From positions 806,001 through 870,000 of the forward strand of contig NC_020504.1 of the NCBI RefSeq assembly GCF_000349325.1: a stretch of 64,000 bases of DNA, given 5' to 3'. The position numbers and the translations under genes are program-made. Of the stretch, positions 7,453 to 16,500 are shown in pieces. Position 1 is the first letter of the stretch, and each line of letters begins with the position of its first letter. The notes below the pieces were generated by a model. It saw nothing but the letters and a program-made list of their open reading frames with translations, did not search any database and was not told the DNA's origin. This DNA comes from Streptomyces davaonensis JCM 4913. GTDB taxonomy: Bacteria; Actinomycetota; Actinomycetes; Streptomycetales; Streptomycetaceae.

Positions 7453-8284
7453 GGGCGCTCGGGTGCCCCTCCAGTCGGGCGGCGGCCGTCTCCGCGCGGC
7501 GTCTCGCCTCGCGGACCCGGCGTTCCGTCGCCCGTAGTTCCTCCCGGACTCGGCGTTCCTCCTCGGACGCCTGGCGGTGGTCCGCCTTGGCGCGGCCGAG
7601 TTCCTCGGTCAACTCGCCTACCCGTTCCTTGAGTCGGGCGGTTCGCTGCTGGGACTCCGCCGCCTCCCGCTCGGCCGTGGCCGCCTCCTTCTCCAGCGCT
7701 CGCAGGGCGCGTTCCGCCGCCTCGGCATCCTTCCGGGCCCGGGTCAGCGCCTCGTCGTCGCGGCCCTTCCTCGGGCGGGCCGGGGGCCGGGGTGCCGCGG
7801 TCGGGCTCACCTCGGGGAAACCGACAGTCGCCTCCAGCGGTCTCACCAAGTGGCCGGTGGCCCAGTGCGCGGCCGCCTCGGGGTCGGCCAGTACGGCGTG
7901 CAGGGTGCCCTCCACCTCGCGCCCCACGTCCTCCCCGACCGGGTGACCCGCCCGCGTCGCCAGTTGCCTGGCCTCCCGGGAAACGGCTCTGATCAAGGTC
8001 CGCTGCTGCCCGGTCAGTTCCCGTAGCCGGGCTCCGTCCAGATCCTGGTGCGCCTGTCGCAGGCCCTCTCCGAGCCGGAGCAGGGCCTCGACCTCTTCCG
8101 GGCGTTCCCGGACCAGGAGATTGCTGACCCAGGCAGCGAGGCTGGGGCGGCGCAGTGCGCCGATCCGCTCCGCGAGGGCCCGGTCGCCCGCGGTGCGGGC
8201 CTCGGCCATACGGGCATTGCGTGCCGCCGTGAAGTGTTCCGGCCGCAGCGCGTACAGCTCATCGGCGACCGTGTCGATGTCCAC
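7415..8284 (-). CDS. coiled-coil hypothetical protein
   Basis: 289 residues from a GTG at 8284, with AGGAG five bases upstream. Residues 1-150 are a predicted helical domain (LYALRPEHFTAARNARMAEA, then RPSLAAWVSNLLVRERPE) that recurs in actinomycete hypothetical proteins. After a Pro/Arg-rich linker (about 160-175), residues 176-270 form an uninterrupted highly charged heptad-like coiled coil rich in Glu, Arg and Ala. There are no signal peptide, membrane segment or enzyme motifs. The family is not recognised by me beyond this description. It could be a structural or nucleoid/cytoskeleton-associated protein, but nothing proves it. Confidence 0.7.
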   Translation of the reverse strand: MDIDTVADELYALRPEHFTAARNARMAEARTAGDRALAERIGALRRPSLAAWVSNLLVRERPEEVEALLRLGEGLRQAHQDLDGARLRELTGQQRTLIRAVSREARQLATRAGHPVGEDVGREVEGTLHAVLADPEAAAHWATGHLVRPLEATVGFPEVSPTAAPRPPARPRKGRDDEALTRARKDAEAAERALRALEKEAATAEREAAESQQRTARLKERVGELTEELGRAKADHRQASEEERRVREELRATERRVREARRRAETAAARLEGHPSALKPAPRRRVRGS

Positions 8285-8441
8285 TGGGCTCCTGTCGACG
8301 GGCGCGCTGACTCTTCGAGCGTAGGAGGGGTGATCGCGGTGTGCTCGTCGGAGGCGGATCCGCCGCGCTCCCCGGTCACATCCGCCGTCCGGGATCCGTC
8401 AGGCCAGTGACAGCAATGCTGAGCCCGAGAGGACGACCCTG

Positions 8442-8948
8442 ATGAACGCACGCTCGATCACCACCGAGATTCCCCTGCGCCCGCGGATGACCCAGGACCC
8501 TTCCCACCTCGTTCCCGAGATGGCGGAGGTGTCGGCCTCGCTGTTCAAGGCCACCGGCAACCAGTCCGTACCCCGGGCCACGATCAGCCTCGTACAGCTG
8601 CGCGCCGGTCAGATCGTCGGCAGCACCTACCTGACCGTCCTGCATACCGGGTTCCTGCGCAAGGCCGGGGAGTCCGAGGAGCGGATCACCTCGGTGTCCT
8701 CCTGGCCGGACTCGCCGTACTTCACCGCCGCGGAGCGCGCCGCGCTGGCTCTGGTGGAAGCCGTGCTCCAGCCCTCGGCGGAGGGTGAGCGGGTGTCCGA
8801 TGAGCTGTACGCCCAGGTGGCCGAGCACTACGACGAGACGGCGCTCGCCACCCTGACCATCGCCATCGGACAGGTCAACTTCTTCATCGCCCTCGCCCTG
8901 GTCACCAAGCCGGTACCCGGACGCTCCTTCACCGACCCCTGGGCGTGA
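8442..8948 (+). CDS. carboxymuconolactone-decarboxylase/AhpD-like protein without redox cysteines
   Basis: 168 residues. The central segment RAGQIVGSTYLTVLHTGFLRKAGESEER (about 55-80) matches the CMD/AhpD core, normally written with a CxxC followed by His. Here the positions of the two cysteines are Ser61 and Leu64, while His68 is kept, so peroxidase-type thiol chemistry is impossible. AhpD-like proteins reduce peroxiredoxins, while true decarboxylases lack the CxxC, so a non-redox activity is likelier. ATG at 8442 with AGAGG eight bases upstream. Followed by a strong terminator. Confidence 0.75.
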   Translation: MNARSITTEIPLRPRMTQDPSHLVPEMAEVSASLFKATGNQSVPRATISLVQLRAGQIVGSTYLTVLHTGFLRKAGESEERITSVSSWPDSPYFTAAERAALALVEAVLQPSAEGERVSDELYAQVAEHYDETALATLTIAIGQVNFFIALALVTKPVPGRSFTDPWA

Positions 8949-8991
8949 ACCCGGCCGGGTGAACCGGCCTATGGAAAGGGTTTCGTCGAAC

Positions 8992-9031
8992 CACTGTGGC
9001 CGGGCGGGTCTGTTCCCGCCCGGCCACAGTG
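8992..9031. terminator. strong Rho-independent-type hairpin
   Basis: A perfect 17-bp stem with a 6-nt TCTGTT loop (arms begin CACTGTGGCC and end GGCCACAGTG). It lies 44 bp after the CMD-like gene and isolates it from the sulfonate operon. Confidence 0.8.
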
Positions 9032-9089
9032 CGTTCCGGGAGGGAATTATGAACCCCGTACTGCGTACGTATGTCACACCATTGCGAAC

Positions 9090-9264
9090 GTGAGTCACGA
9101 TCGCCGACGACATTGACCTGGCTGGTTTTCGCTGCAACTGTCTTGGCTGTGAGCAAGTTCGAGATCCCCGGCACGATTCCGCTTCGCTCCCTTTAACCGT
9201 CGGATTCCGCGGGAAGCCGCTCAATTCACCGACGCCTGCCCATTTTCCTGCCCCGCTTTCCTGA
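9090..9264 (+). promoter_or_regulatory. frame-disrupted Cys-rich leader peptide ahead of the sulfonate operon
   Basis: GTG at 9090 reads M-S-H-D-R-R-R-H and then stops at TGA 9114. In the +1 frame the sequence continues as IDLAGFRCNCLGCEQ and stays open to a TGA at 9262-9264, 13 bp before the operon's first ATG. Joined by a single +1 shift or one base difference, the product would have the R-R-H-I-D-L...C pattern of actinomycete sulfur-gene leader peptides, with three Cys codons in six. Either the leader is decayed, or it depends on a frameshift. The intergenic region otherwise holds no gene. Confidence 0.45.
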
Positions 9265-9277
9265 ACAGGACCCTGCC

Positions 9278-10300
9278 ATGGCCACGACGGCATCGACCCG
9301 ACGTCAGTTCCTCACTCTGCTCGGCCTCTCGACCGTGGCCGTCAGCTGCGGCACGGCCGGAGCCACCGCCGGCAAGGGCGGGACCAAGACGCTGCGGTAC
9401 CAGGGGTGGGCCGGCCAGGTCACCCTGCCCGAACTGGCCGAGGACCTCGGCTATCTGAAGGACGTGAAGCTGGAGTGGGTCGGCAACACGATCAGCGGAC
9501 CGCAGGACATCCAGTCCGCGGCGACCGGCCAGGTCGACTTCGGCGGCGCGTTCAACGGCGCGGTGGTCAAACTGGCCGCGAACAACGCCCCCATCAAGTC
9601 CGTCATCAGCTACTACGGCTCCGACAAGCACGCGTACAGCGGCTATTACGTCCTTGAGGACAGCCCCATCCGCTCGGCCCGGGACCTGATCGGCAAGAAG
9701 GTCGGGATGAACACGCTCGGCGCCCACGCCGAGGCCATGCTGGACATCCATCTCCAGCGCGAAGGGCTCTCCCCGGCCGACATCGACAAGGTCGAGCCCC
9801 TCGTCGTGCCCCCGGTCAACACCGAACAGTCACTGCGGCAGAAGCAGATCGACGTGGCCGTACTCGGCGGCGTACTGCGGGACAAGGCGCTGGCGACCGG
9901 CGGCATCCGTCCGCTGTTCACCGACTATGAGCTGCTCGGCGCGTTCAGCGCCGGCACCTACGTGATGACGGAACGCTTCCTCAAGCAGAACCCCGACACC
10001 GTACGGACCTTCGTCACCGCCGTCGGAAAGGCGATCGAGTGGGCCCGTACCACTCCGCACGAGGAAGTCGTCGCCCGTATGACGAGCATCGTGAAGAAGC
10101 GCGGCCGGAACGAGGACGCCGCCGCACTGAAGTACTGGCGTTCCTTCGGCGTCGCCGAAACGGCGGGCCGGATCACCGGAAAGGAACTCCAGCTGTGGAT
10201 CGACTGGTTGACCGAGCGCGGCGATATCGACAAGGGCCAGGTCACACTGTCGGACCTCTACACCAATGAATTCAACGCCGCCCCGAAAAGCGGGAGCTGA
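9278..10300 (+). CDS. ABC transporter substrate-binding protein, sulfonate/taurine type (SsuA/TauA-like)
   Basis: 340 residues. The N terminus TTASTRRQFLTLLGLS carries a twin-arginine motif (residues 8-9) and is followed by AVSC, a weak lipobox, suggesting Tat export and possible lipid anchoring. The mature part (LRYQGWAGQVTLPELAEDLGYLKD, then a two-lobed NMT1/SsuA fold with FGGAFNGAVVKLAANNAPIK) is typical of binding proteins for aliphatic sulfonates, taurine or related small organics. First gene of a five-gene operon. The ATPase gene follows by 5 bp. AGGA precedes the ATG by 7 bp. The exact ligand cannot be told; the two oxygenases downstream point to an organosulfur compound. Confidence 0.87.
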   Translation: MATTASTRRQFLTLLGLSTVAVSCGTAGATAGKGGTKTLRYQGWAGQVTLPELAEDLGYLKDVKLEWVGNTISGPQDIQSAATGQVDFGGAFNGAVVKLAANNAPIKSVISYYGSDKHAYSGYYVLEDSPIRSARDLIGKKVGMNTLGAHAEAMLDIHLQREGLSPADIDKVEPLVVPPVNTEQSLRQKQIDVAVLGGVLRDKALATGGIRPLFTDYELLGAFSAGTYVMTERFLKQNPDTVRTFVTAVGKAIEWARTTPHEEVVARMTSIVKKRGRNEDAAALKYWRSFGVAETAGRITGKELQLWIDWLTERGDIDKGQVTLSDLYTNEFNAAPKSGS

Positions 10301-10305
10301 TTCCC

Positions 10306-11124
10306 ATGACGATCGTGTTCGAGGACGTCAGGAAGGAATTCACCGTCAAGGACCGCGCGGGGAATCGGCAGGCCAGTCGATTCACCGCCCTCGACGGAAT
10401 CGATCTGGAGATAGCGGCCGGGGAGTTCGTGGTCCTGGTCGGTCCGAGCGGCTGCGGGAAGTCGACGCTGCTGGATCTGCTCGGCGGCCTCACCCGGCCC
10501 ACCTCCGGACGGATCCTGCTCGACGGTGAACCCGTCACAGGGCCGGGCCTGGACCGGGGCATCGTGTTCCAGCAGTACGCGCTGCTGCCGTGGCGCACCG
10601 CGCAGGGCAATGTCGAGTTCGGCCTGGAGGCCACCGGCGTGCCCCGGCGGCAACGCGCCGCCCGCGCCAAGGAGTTCCTGGACCTGGTCGGCCTCACCGG
10701 GTTCGAGGACCGCCACCCCCACGAACTGTCCGGCGGCATGCGCCAGCGCGTCGCCATCGCCCGCAGCCTCGCCTACGACCCCCAGGTGCTGCTGATGGAC
10801 GAGCCGTTCGCCGCGCTCGACGCCCAGACCCGGGAGTCGCTCCAGGACGAGCTCCTGCGCATCTGGCAGCGCACCGGCAAGACCGTCGTGTTCATCACCC
10901 ACGGCATCGACGAAGCCGTCTACCTGGGTCAGCGCGTCGCCGTCATGACGTCGAGGCCGGGCCGCATCAAGCGGATCGTGCCGGTCTCCTTCGACTCCCG
11001 TACGGCGACCGACGACCTGCGTTCCAGTCCCGAGTTCGCGCGACACCGGCACGAGATCTGGTCGCTGCTGCACGACGAGGTCGCCAGGACCCAGCAGTTG
11101 GAGAAGGAGGAGGCCGCCGTATGA
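10306..11124 (+). CDS. ABC transporter ATP-binding protein (SsuB/TauB-like)
   Basis: 272 residues. Walker A GPSGCGKST (46-54), Q-loop FQQYALLPWRT (around 89-98), ABC signature LSGGMRQR (141-148), Walker B LLMDEPF (162-168) and the H-loop ITHGIDEA are intact. The ALLPW after the Q-loop and the length are characteristic of the nitrate/sulfonate/taurine importer ATPases. It energises the permease encoded next, whose ATG overlaps its stop codon (ATGA at 11121-11124). Confidence 0.92.
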   Translation: MTIVFEDVRKEFTVKDRAGNRQASRFTALDGIDLEIAAGEFVVLVGPSGCGKSTLLDLLGGLTRPTSGRILLDGEPVTGPGLDRGIVFQQYALLPWRTAQGNVEFGLEATGVPRRQRAARAKEFLDLVGLTGFEDRHPHELSGGMRQRVAIARSLAYDPQVLLMDEPFAALDAQTRESLQDELLRIWQRTGKTVVFITHGIDEAVYLGQRVAVMTSRPGRIKRIVPVSFDSRTATDDLRSSPEFARHRHEIWSLLHDEVARTQQLEKEEAAV

Positions 11125-12005
11125 GCACCACCACGACCACCGGGACGGCCACGGCACCGAGCGACACGGTCCAGGCGCTCTCCGTCGGGTCGCCGACGAA
11201 ACGGGACTCCCCGTCTCCCGCGGCCCGTGTCCGCCGTGTGACGCGGCTGCTGCTCACCGCCGTCACGAAGTCCGCGGCCATCGCGGCCCTGCTGCTGCTC
11301 TGGGAGACCGCACCGCGGCTCGGCCTGGTCGACCGGACCTTCCTGCCACCGTTCAGCGAGGTCGCCGAGGCGTGGTGGGGGCTGGCGGCCGACGGCCAGC
11401 TCGCCGACAACGCCCGTGCCAGCCTGGTCCGTTCGTTCAGCGGATTCGGCATCGCGGTTGCCGTCGCCGTCCCGCTCGGCCTGCTGATCGGCTGGTACCG
11501 GCCGGTCGCCGACCTTCTCGGACCGCTGCTGGAGGTGTTCCGCAACACCGCCGCGCTGGCCCTGCTGCCGGTGTTCGTCCTGCTGCTGGGCATCGGCGAG
11601 ACCTCGAAGATCTCCATCGTGGTGTACGCGTGCACCTGGCCGATCCTGCTCAACACGATCAGCGCGGTCCGCAACGTCGATCCGACCCTGCTGAAGCTCG
11701 CCAGGTCGATGGACCTGTCCGCGCCCCGGCTGTTCCAGAAGGTCATCCTGCCGGCGTCGGTGCCGGTGATGTTCACCGGCATCCGGCTGGCCGGGGCCGT
11801 GTCCATCCTGGTGCTGGTCGCCGCCGAGATGATCGGCGCCAAGGCGGGCCTCGGCTATCTGATCAACGCCTCCCAGTACAACTTCGCGATCCCGCAGATG
11901 TACGCGGGCATCATCACGATCTCCGCCATCGGCGTGGCCTTCAACCAGCTCCTGGTGACCGTGGAACGCCGACTCAGCTCCTGGCGCGTGCCCGCCGGAG
12001 CCTGA
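11121..12005 (+). CDS. ABC transporter permease, sulfonate type (SsuC/TauC-like)
   Basis: 294 residues from the ATG at 11121 that overlaps the ATPase stop by 4 bp. A Ser/Thr-rich N-terminal tail (about 45 residues) precedes six hydrophobic segments. The permease EAA-like loop is visible (ARSMDLSAPRLFQKVILPASVPVMFTG, with the conserved G replaced by L after D). This BPD_transp_1 fold pairs with the SsuB-like ATPase. The protein crosses the plasma membrane and works with the binding protein of the same operon. The NtaA/DmoA gene follows by 37 bp. Confidence 0.9.
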   Translation: MSTTTTTGTATAPSDTVQALSVGSPTKRDSPSPAARVRRVTRLLLTAVTKSAAIAALLLLWETAPRLGLVDRTFLPPFSEVAEAWWGLAADGQLADNARASLVRSFSGFGIAVAVAVPLGLLIGWYRPVADLLGPLLEVFRNTAALALLPVFVLLLGIGETSKISIVVYACTWPILLNTISAVRNVDPTLLKLARSMDLSAPRLFQKVILPASVPVMFTGIRLAGAVSILVLVAAEMIGAKAGLGYLINASQYNFAIPQMYAGIITISAIGVAFNQLLVTVERRLSSWRVPAGA

Positions 12006-12042
12006 CGCCCCCTGTGCCCATCCCCATCTTCCGAGGAACCCC

Positions 12043-13395
12043 ATGACCGCGACCAGCGATCGCCAACTGCATCTCAACGCCTTCCTGATGAACGCCGGCC
12101 ACCACGACGCCGCCTGGCGGCACCCCCTCACCCAGCCCGAACGGGTCACCGATCTGCGCTACTTCCAGCAGCTCGCGCAGACCGCCGAACGGGGCCTGCT
12201 CGACTCGGTGTTCCTCGCCGACGGCCTCGCCCTGTGGGGCAACGTCCGGCACAACGCGCTCGGCGGGTTCGAGCCGCTGACCCTGCTGTCCGCCCTGGCG
12301 GCGGTCACCGAGCACGTCGGCCTGATCGCCACCGTCTCCACCACCTTCAACGAGCCCTTCCACACCGCCCGCAAGTTCGCCTCCCTCGACCACATCAGCG
12401 GGGGCCGGGCGGGCTGGAACATCGTCACCTCCGGCACCGTGAACGAGGCCCGCAACTTCGGGCAGGACACCCACCTGGAGCACGCGCTGCGCTATGCGCG
12501 GGCACGGGAGTTCGTCGATGTCGCCACCAAGCTGTGGGACAGCTGGGAGGACGACGCGATCCTCCTGGACCGGGAGCGCGGACTGTACGCCGACACCGCC
12601 AAGGTGCGGGACGTCGAGCACCGCGGCGAGTACTTCGGGGTGCACGGCGCCCTGAACGTGCCGCGCTCCCCGCAGGGGTATCCGCTGCTGGTGCAGGCCG
12701 GTTCCTCGGAGGACGGCAAGGAGTTCGCCGCCCAGTACGCCGAGGCCGTCTTCACCGCGCAGCAGACCCTCGCCGACGGCCAGGCCTTCTACAAGGACCT
12801 CAAGTCCCGGCTGGCCCGCCACGGCCGTACCGAGGATCAGTTGCTGGTCCTTCCCGGCATCGCCCCGGTCATCGGCTCGACGGAGGCCGAAGCCCGCGCG
12901 TTGGAACAGGAGTTGACGGAACTTCAGGTCCCCGAGTACGGACTCGCCCAGCTGTCCGGGATGCTCGGCACCGATCTGACCAGGCTGCCGCTGGACGGAC
13001 CGCTGCCGGAGCTGCCCGAGGAGCGGGACATCAACGGCAACAAGAGCCGCTTCACGCTCGTCGCCGAACTCGCCCGGCGGGACGGTCTCACCCTGCGCGA
13101 GCTGATCGCCCGCCTCGGCGCCGGTCGCGGCCACCGTGTCTTCGCCGGCACCCCCGAGCAGGTCGCCGACCAGATCCAGGAGTGGTTCACCCAGGGCGCC
13201 GCCGACGGCTTCAACATCATGCCGCCCCATCTGCCGGGCGGCCTGGAGGACTTCGTCGACCACGTCGTACCGATCCTCCAGCGGCGCGGCCTGTTCCGCA
13301 CCGAGTACACCGGCCGCACCCTGCGCGACCACTACGGCCTCCCCCGCCCCGCCAACCGGCTCGCCGCGTCGGCCGGACAACCGATCACCGCCTGA
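12043..13395 (+). CDS. NtaA/DmoA/SnaA-family FMNH2-dependent monooxygenase
   Basis: 450 residues, a bacterial-luciferase-like flavin monooxygenase of the NtaA/SnaA/DszA group, identified by HLNAFLMNAGHHDAAWR at the start, SLDHISGGRAGWNIVTS (about 116-132) and PLLVQAGSSEDGKEFAA. Family members use FMNH2 from a separate reductase to cleave C-N or C-S bonds (nitrilotriacetate, dimethyl sulfide, dibenzothiophene sulfone). In this operon it follows a sulfonate-type importer and precedes a TauD-like enzyme, so release of sulfite from an organosulfur compound is the likely task. No flavin reductase gene lies nearby. Confidence 0.88.
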   Translation: MTATSDRQLHLNAFLMNAGHHDAAWRHPLTQPERVTDLRYFQQLAQTAERGLLDSVFLADGLALWGNVRHNALGGFEPLTLLSALAAVTEHVGLIATVSTTFNEPFHTARKFASLDHISGGRAGWNIVTSGTVNEARNFGQDTHLEHALRYARAREFVDVATKLWDSWEDDAILLDRERGLYADTAKVRDVEHRGEYFGVHGALNVPRSPQGYPLLVQAGSSEDGKEFAAQYAEAVFTAQQTLADGQAFYKDLKSRLARHGRTEDQLLVLPGIAPVIGSTEAEARALEQELTELQVPEYGLAQLSGMLGTDLTRLPLDGPLPELPEERDINGNKSRFTLVAELARRDGLTLRELIARLGAGRGHRVFAGTPEQVADQIQEWFTQGAADGFNIMPPHLPGGLEDFVDHVVPILQRRGLFRTEYTGRTLRDHYGLPRPANRLAASAGQPITA

Positions 13396-13410
13396 GAGGA
13401 AGCCCACCCC

Positions 13411-14310
13411 ATGACCACCAGCACCGGATTCGACGTACGCCGGATCGGCGGACGCATCGGCGCCGAGATCCACGGCGTGGACCTGACCACCGAACTCGCC
13501 CCCGCTCTGATCTCCGAGATCAACACCGCGCTCCTGGAGCACAAGGCGCTCGTCTTCCGCGGCCAGCACCTGGACGACGCGGGACAGCTCCGCTTCGCCG
13601 CCCTCTTCGGTGAGCTGACCACCGCGCATCCCACGGTCCCCGCCGTCGACGGCCAGCCGCACATCCTGCCCGTCGACGGGGAGGAGGGCATCCGGGCCAA
13701 CCAGTGGCACACCGACGTCACCTTCGTCCGCACTCCGCCGAAGGCGTCCACGCTGCGCGGCATCGTGATCCCGCCCTACGGCGGCAACACCCTCATCGCC
13801 AACTCGGCCGCCGCGTACCGGGATCTGCCCGAGCCGCTGCGCGAGCTGGCGGACAAGCTGTGGGCGGTGCACACCAACGACTATGACTACGCCGCCCCGA
13901 AGAGCGAGAAGGCCGCCGAACACCGCCGCCAGTTCGTCTCCCGGAAGTACCGCACCGCCCACCCGGTCGTCCGGGTCCACCCCGAGACCGGCGAACGCGG
14001 GCTGTTCATCGGCGGGTTCGCCCAGAGCATCGTCGGCCTCGGCCCGTCCGACTCAAGGGATCTGCTGCGCCTGTTCCAGTCGTACGTCACCCGCCCGGAG
14101 AACATCGTGCGGGTGGCCTGGAATCCGGGCGACGTCGTCCTGTTCGACAACCGCATCACCCAGCACTACGCCCCCGACGACTACGGTGACCTGCCCCGCC
14201 TCCTGCACCGCGTGACCGTCGCGGGCGACATCCCCGCCGGAGTCGACGGCAAGCACAGCCACGTCATCGAGGGCGACGACGCCTCCCACTACACACCGGC
14301 CGCGGTGTAG
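13411..14310 (+). CDS. TauD/TfdA-family Fe(II)/2-oxoglutarate dioxygenase
   Basis: 299 residues. The facial triad is His100 and Asp102 (NQWHTDVTF) with His252 (ITQHYAPDD); Arg267 (LLHRVTV) would hold 2-oxoglutarate. The start GFDVRRIGGRIGAEIHGVDL is typical of TauD and alkylsulfatase-type members. Such enzymes hydroxylate the carbon next to sulfur so that sulfite or sulfate is released. It is the last gene of the sulfonate operon, 15 bp after the monooxygenase, and is followed by a strong terminator. Taurine is one possible substrate; alkyl sulfonates or sulfate esters are equally possible. Confidence 0.9.
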   Translation: MTTSTGFDVRRIGGRIGAEIHGVDLTTELAPALISEINTALLEHKALVFRGQHLDDAGQLRFAALFGELTTAHPTVPAVDGQPHILPVDGEEGIRANQWHTDVTFVRTPPKASTLRGIVIPPYGGNTLIANSAAAYRDLPEPLRELADKLWAVHTNDYDYAAPKSEKAAEHRRQFVSRKYRTAHPVVRVHPETGERGLFIGGFAQSIVGLGPSDSRDLLRLFQSYVTRPENIVRVAWNPGDVVLFDNRITQHYAPDDYGDLPRLLHRVTVAGDIPAGVDGKHSHVIEGDDASHYTPAAV

Positions 14311-14333
14311 GGGGCATCCCCTGCCCCTACAGA

Positions 14334-14370
14334 CACGTCGGCCTCCCGTCCACGACGGGAGGCCGACGTG
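14334..14370. terminator. 17-bp perfect hairpin terminator between convergent genes
   Basis: The 17-bp arms begin CACGTCGGCC and end GGCCGACGTG around a CAC loop. The hairpin ends 16 bp from the DUF1996 stop codon on the other strand and probably serves both transcripts. Confidence 0.85.
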
Positions 14371-14385
14371 CCCAGTTGCCCTTCC

Positions 14386-16266
14386 TCAGACTCGGCGCCT
14401 CATCTGGCGCAGCAGCACGATCCCGACGATGACCAGTACCGCTCCGGCGGCGGCCGGCCACAGCTTGGCGCCGGTGTCGGCGAGGCTGCCGCCCGCCGTC
14501 TGCGGTGCGGTCCCGTACGCCGGGGCCTCCTGCTCGGCGCCGACGGCGGCCTGGGACGGGGTCGGCGTGGCCGTCGCGGTGCCGACCTCCTCGGCCGGGG
14601 CCACGGCGGTGCGGGTCGGGGAGGCGGTGGCCTTGGTCTTCGGCTCGTCGGCCGGAGCGGAGTCGGCCGGCGCCTCGTCCGCCGGGGCCTCGGTGTTCGG
14701 CGCCTCGTCCGCCGGGTCCTCGGTCGCGGGGGCCTCGGTCGCGGGCTGCTCCGTCTGGCCACCGTCGTCATCGGTCGGCGCCGGGTTCTCCGGCTCCTGC
14801 GGCTGCTCGGGCTCCTGCGGCTCTTCCGGCTGCTGGGGCTCCTCAGGCTGCTCCGGCTCCTGCGGCAGCGCCCCGGCGTCGCACTCGCGGCCCTCGTTGA
14901 TGCAGTCGACCATCTCGCCCATCAGCGCCTCGTCGAAGACGTTGATGAAGTCGCCGTGGTCGGTGACCGGCTTGTGCAGCTGCTCGGGGAAGGAGTCGAC
15001 CGCGAACAGCGGAGTCGTCCGGCCTCCGTCGTCGAGGCTCGGGGCGTCGACGTCGTAGACGATGCGCTGGACGAGCTGCGGGATGGCCTGGAAGCCGCCG
15101 GGGCAGGAGCCGTCGGCCGCCGCGAAGGCCACGTGGGTGCGGTGGTTGGCGCTGTCGATGTTGCGCCCGTCCCAGCAGCTCTGGAACTTGAAGGTGCGGA
15201 CCACGTCGCTGCCCTCGGGGCAGAGCGGGTACTTGTCCTTCAGCTGCCGGTCCTCAAGACCGGTGCAGCTCCAGGACGCGTTGGCGTTGGCCGTGCCGTT
15301 GACGAAGGCCTTGGCGTCGCCCGTGATGATGCGCAGCAGCCGCGGCATCGCGGTCACGTCGCCGGTCGGGCTGCCCTGGAAGGTCAGCGTGACCTCCTTC
15401 GGCGTGACGATCTCACCGGCGTTGCCCTCGATACCGCCGCCGGGGGAGTTGGCGTCCTGCTCCTGGGTGCCGTTCTGAAGACGCAGGACGGGCCAGTAGT
15501 ACGTGGACTTGTCACCCTGGTTCTCGCAGCTGGTGTCGGCCGCGGCCAGGTCCTCGTCGCTGGCGAAGGCGTTGTTGGCCTGGTTGCCGATGTAGTCGTG
15601 GAAGTGGTGGGCGCCGTTGGTGACACCCGGGGCGACGATCACGTTGTCCGAGTTGAACAGGCCGTTCTCGTTGACCCCGCAGCTGGTGGTGAAGGTGCCC
15701 TGGGAGGCGCCCTCCCCGGCGGGCGGCGCCTGGACGTTCGGCTGGATGGTGTTGATGTCGACGAAGTCCGCGGCGACGGGCCCGTTTCCGCCCTGGCCGC
15801 CCTCCGGCTGCTCCTCGGGAACGCTCAACTCGCAGCCCGCCAGCGCTTCGAGCCCCTCGGGACGCTCCCCCGCCGCGTTGCCGATCGCCACCGCGATCCG
15901 CTCGATGCTCGCGCCCCGCTGCTCCTCCAGCGGGTTCATGATCGAGCCGTCGGTGAAGCCGGTGTCCTGCCGCTGTTCCGGTGTCGCCGCCCGCAGTTGC
16001 TTGTAGGCCTCGGTTATCTGGCCGTCCAGAGCGGCGAGTTCGTTGTCGACGTCAGTCCTGGCGGCGTCCGGAACCTGCGTCAACTCCGCGCCCACATCGG
16101 GGCAGTCGATCGTGGCCCCGCCGTCCTGGGCCGACGTGCCGTCCCCCTCGGTCGCCGAGGCGTAGATGTTGGTGGCCACCAGCCCACTGCCACCCAGGAT
16201 CAGCGCGATCGCGGCGAAGGTCGCGCGTCGTGGGCCGGTCGGGCGCCTGCGCGTATTGCGTCTCAA
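14386..16266 (-). CDS. DUF1996-domain cell-wall protein with LAxTG sortase signal
   Basis: 626 residues from a TTG at 16266, chosen because GTAGGAG lies 7 bp upstream; open frame continues further but without a ribosome site. An Arg-rich head and hydrophobic segment ([19 protein letters not shown]) form the export signal. DUF1996 occupies about 175-450 and contains the hallmark [11 protein letters not shown] and paired cysteines. It is followed by a Pro/Glu-rich repetitive stalk ([12 protein letters not shown]...) and an Ala/Pro/Asp/Glu tail. The C terminus LADTG (595-599), hydrophobic helix and RQMRRRV is a class E sortase signal. DUF1996 is best known from fungal secreted proteins, with no established activity. 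Confidence 0.85.
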   Translation of the reverse strand: MRRNTRRRPTGPRRATFAAIALILGGSGLVATNIYASATEGDGTSAQDGGATIDCPDVGAELTQVPDAARTDVDNELAALDGQITEAYKQLRAATPEQRQDTGFTDGSIMNPLEEQRGASIERIAVAIGNAAGERPEGLEALAGCELSVPEEQPEGGQGGNGPVAADFVDINTIQPNVQAPPAGEGASQGTFTTSCGVNENGLFNSDNVIVAPGVTNGAHHFHDYIGNQANNAFASDEDLAAADTSCENQGDKSTYYWPVLRLQNGTQEQDANSPGGGIEGNAGEIVTPKEVTLTFQGSPTGDVTAMPRLLRIITGDAKAFVNGTANANASWSCTGLEDRQLKDKYPLCPEGSDVVRTFKFQSCWDGRNIDSANHRTHVAFAAADGSCPGGFQAIPQLVQRIVYDVDAPSLDDGGRTTPLFAVDSFPEQLHKPVTDHGDFINVFDEALMGEMVDCINEGRECDAGALPQEPEQPEEPQQPEEPQEPEQPQEPENPAPTDDDGGQTEQPATEAPATEDPADEAPNTEAPADEAPADSAPADEPKTKATASPTRTAVAPAEEVGTATATPTPSQAAVGAEQEAPAYGTAPQTAGGSLADTGAKLWPAAAGAVLVIVGIVLLRQMRRRV

Positions 16267-16500
16267 GGCAGTACTCCTACGTGAAGGGGCGAGCGAGCGG
16301 ACATACAAATCCCTCGCCCCCATACGGACCACGCGCCCACCGTGTTCAACCGCGCCCCGGATTCTTACGAACCTCTCAGCAGACCCGGACATATCTGTCG
16401 CCACGGATCCCCCCATTTGCATTTAGCCCGCGTTCGCAACTATTGTTTCCGCTCGTAAGCGCCTCACGCAAGGACGGTGCCCGGCGCACCCCGCCACCCC

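Noticed and set aside
9071..9196. 41-codon open frame (MSHHCERES...) before the sulfonate binding-protein gene
   Set aside because: No ribosome site and no pattern of known leader peptides; the leader-like peptide lies in another frame of the same stretch.
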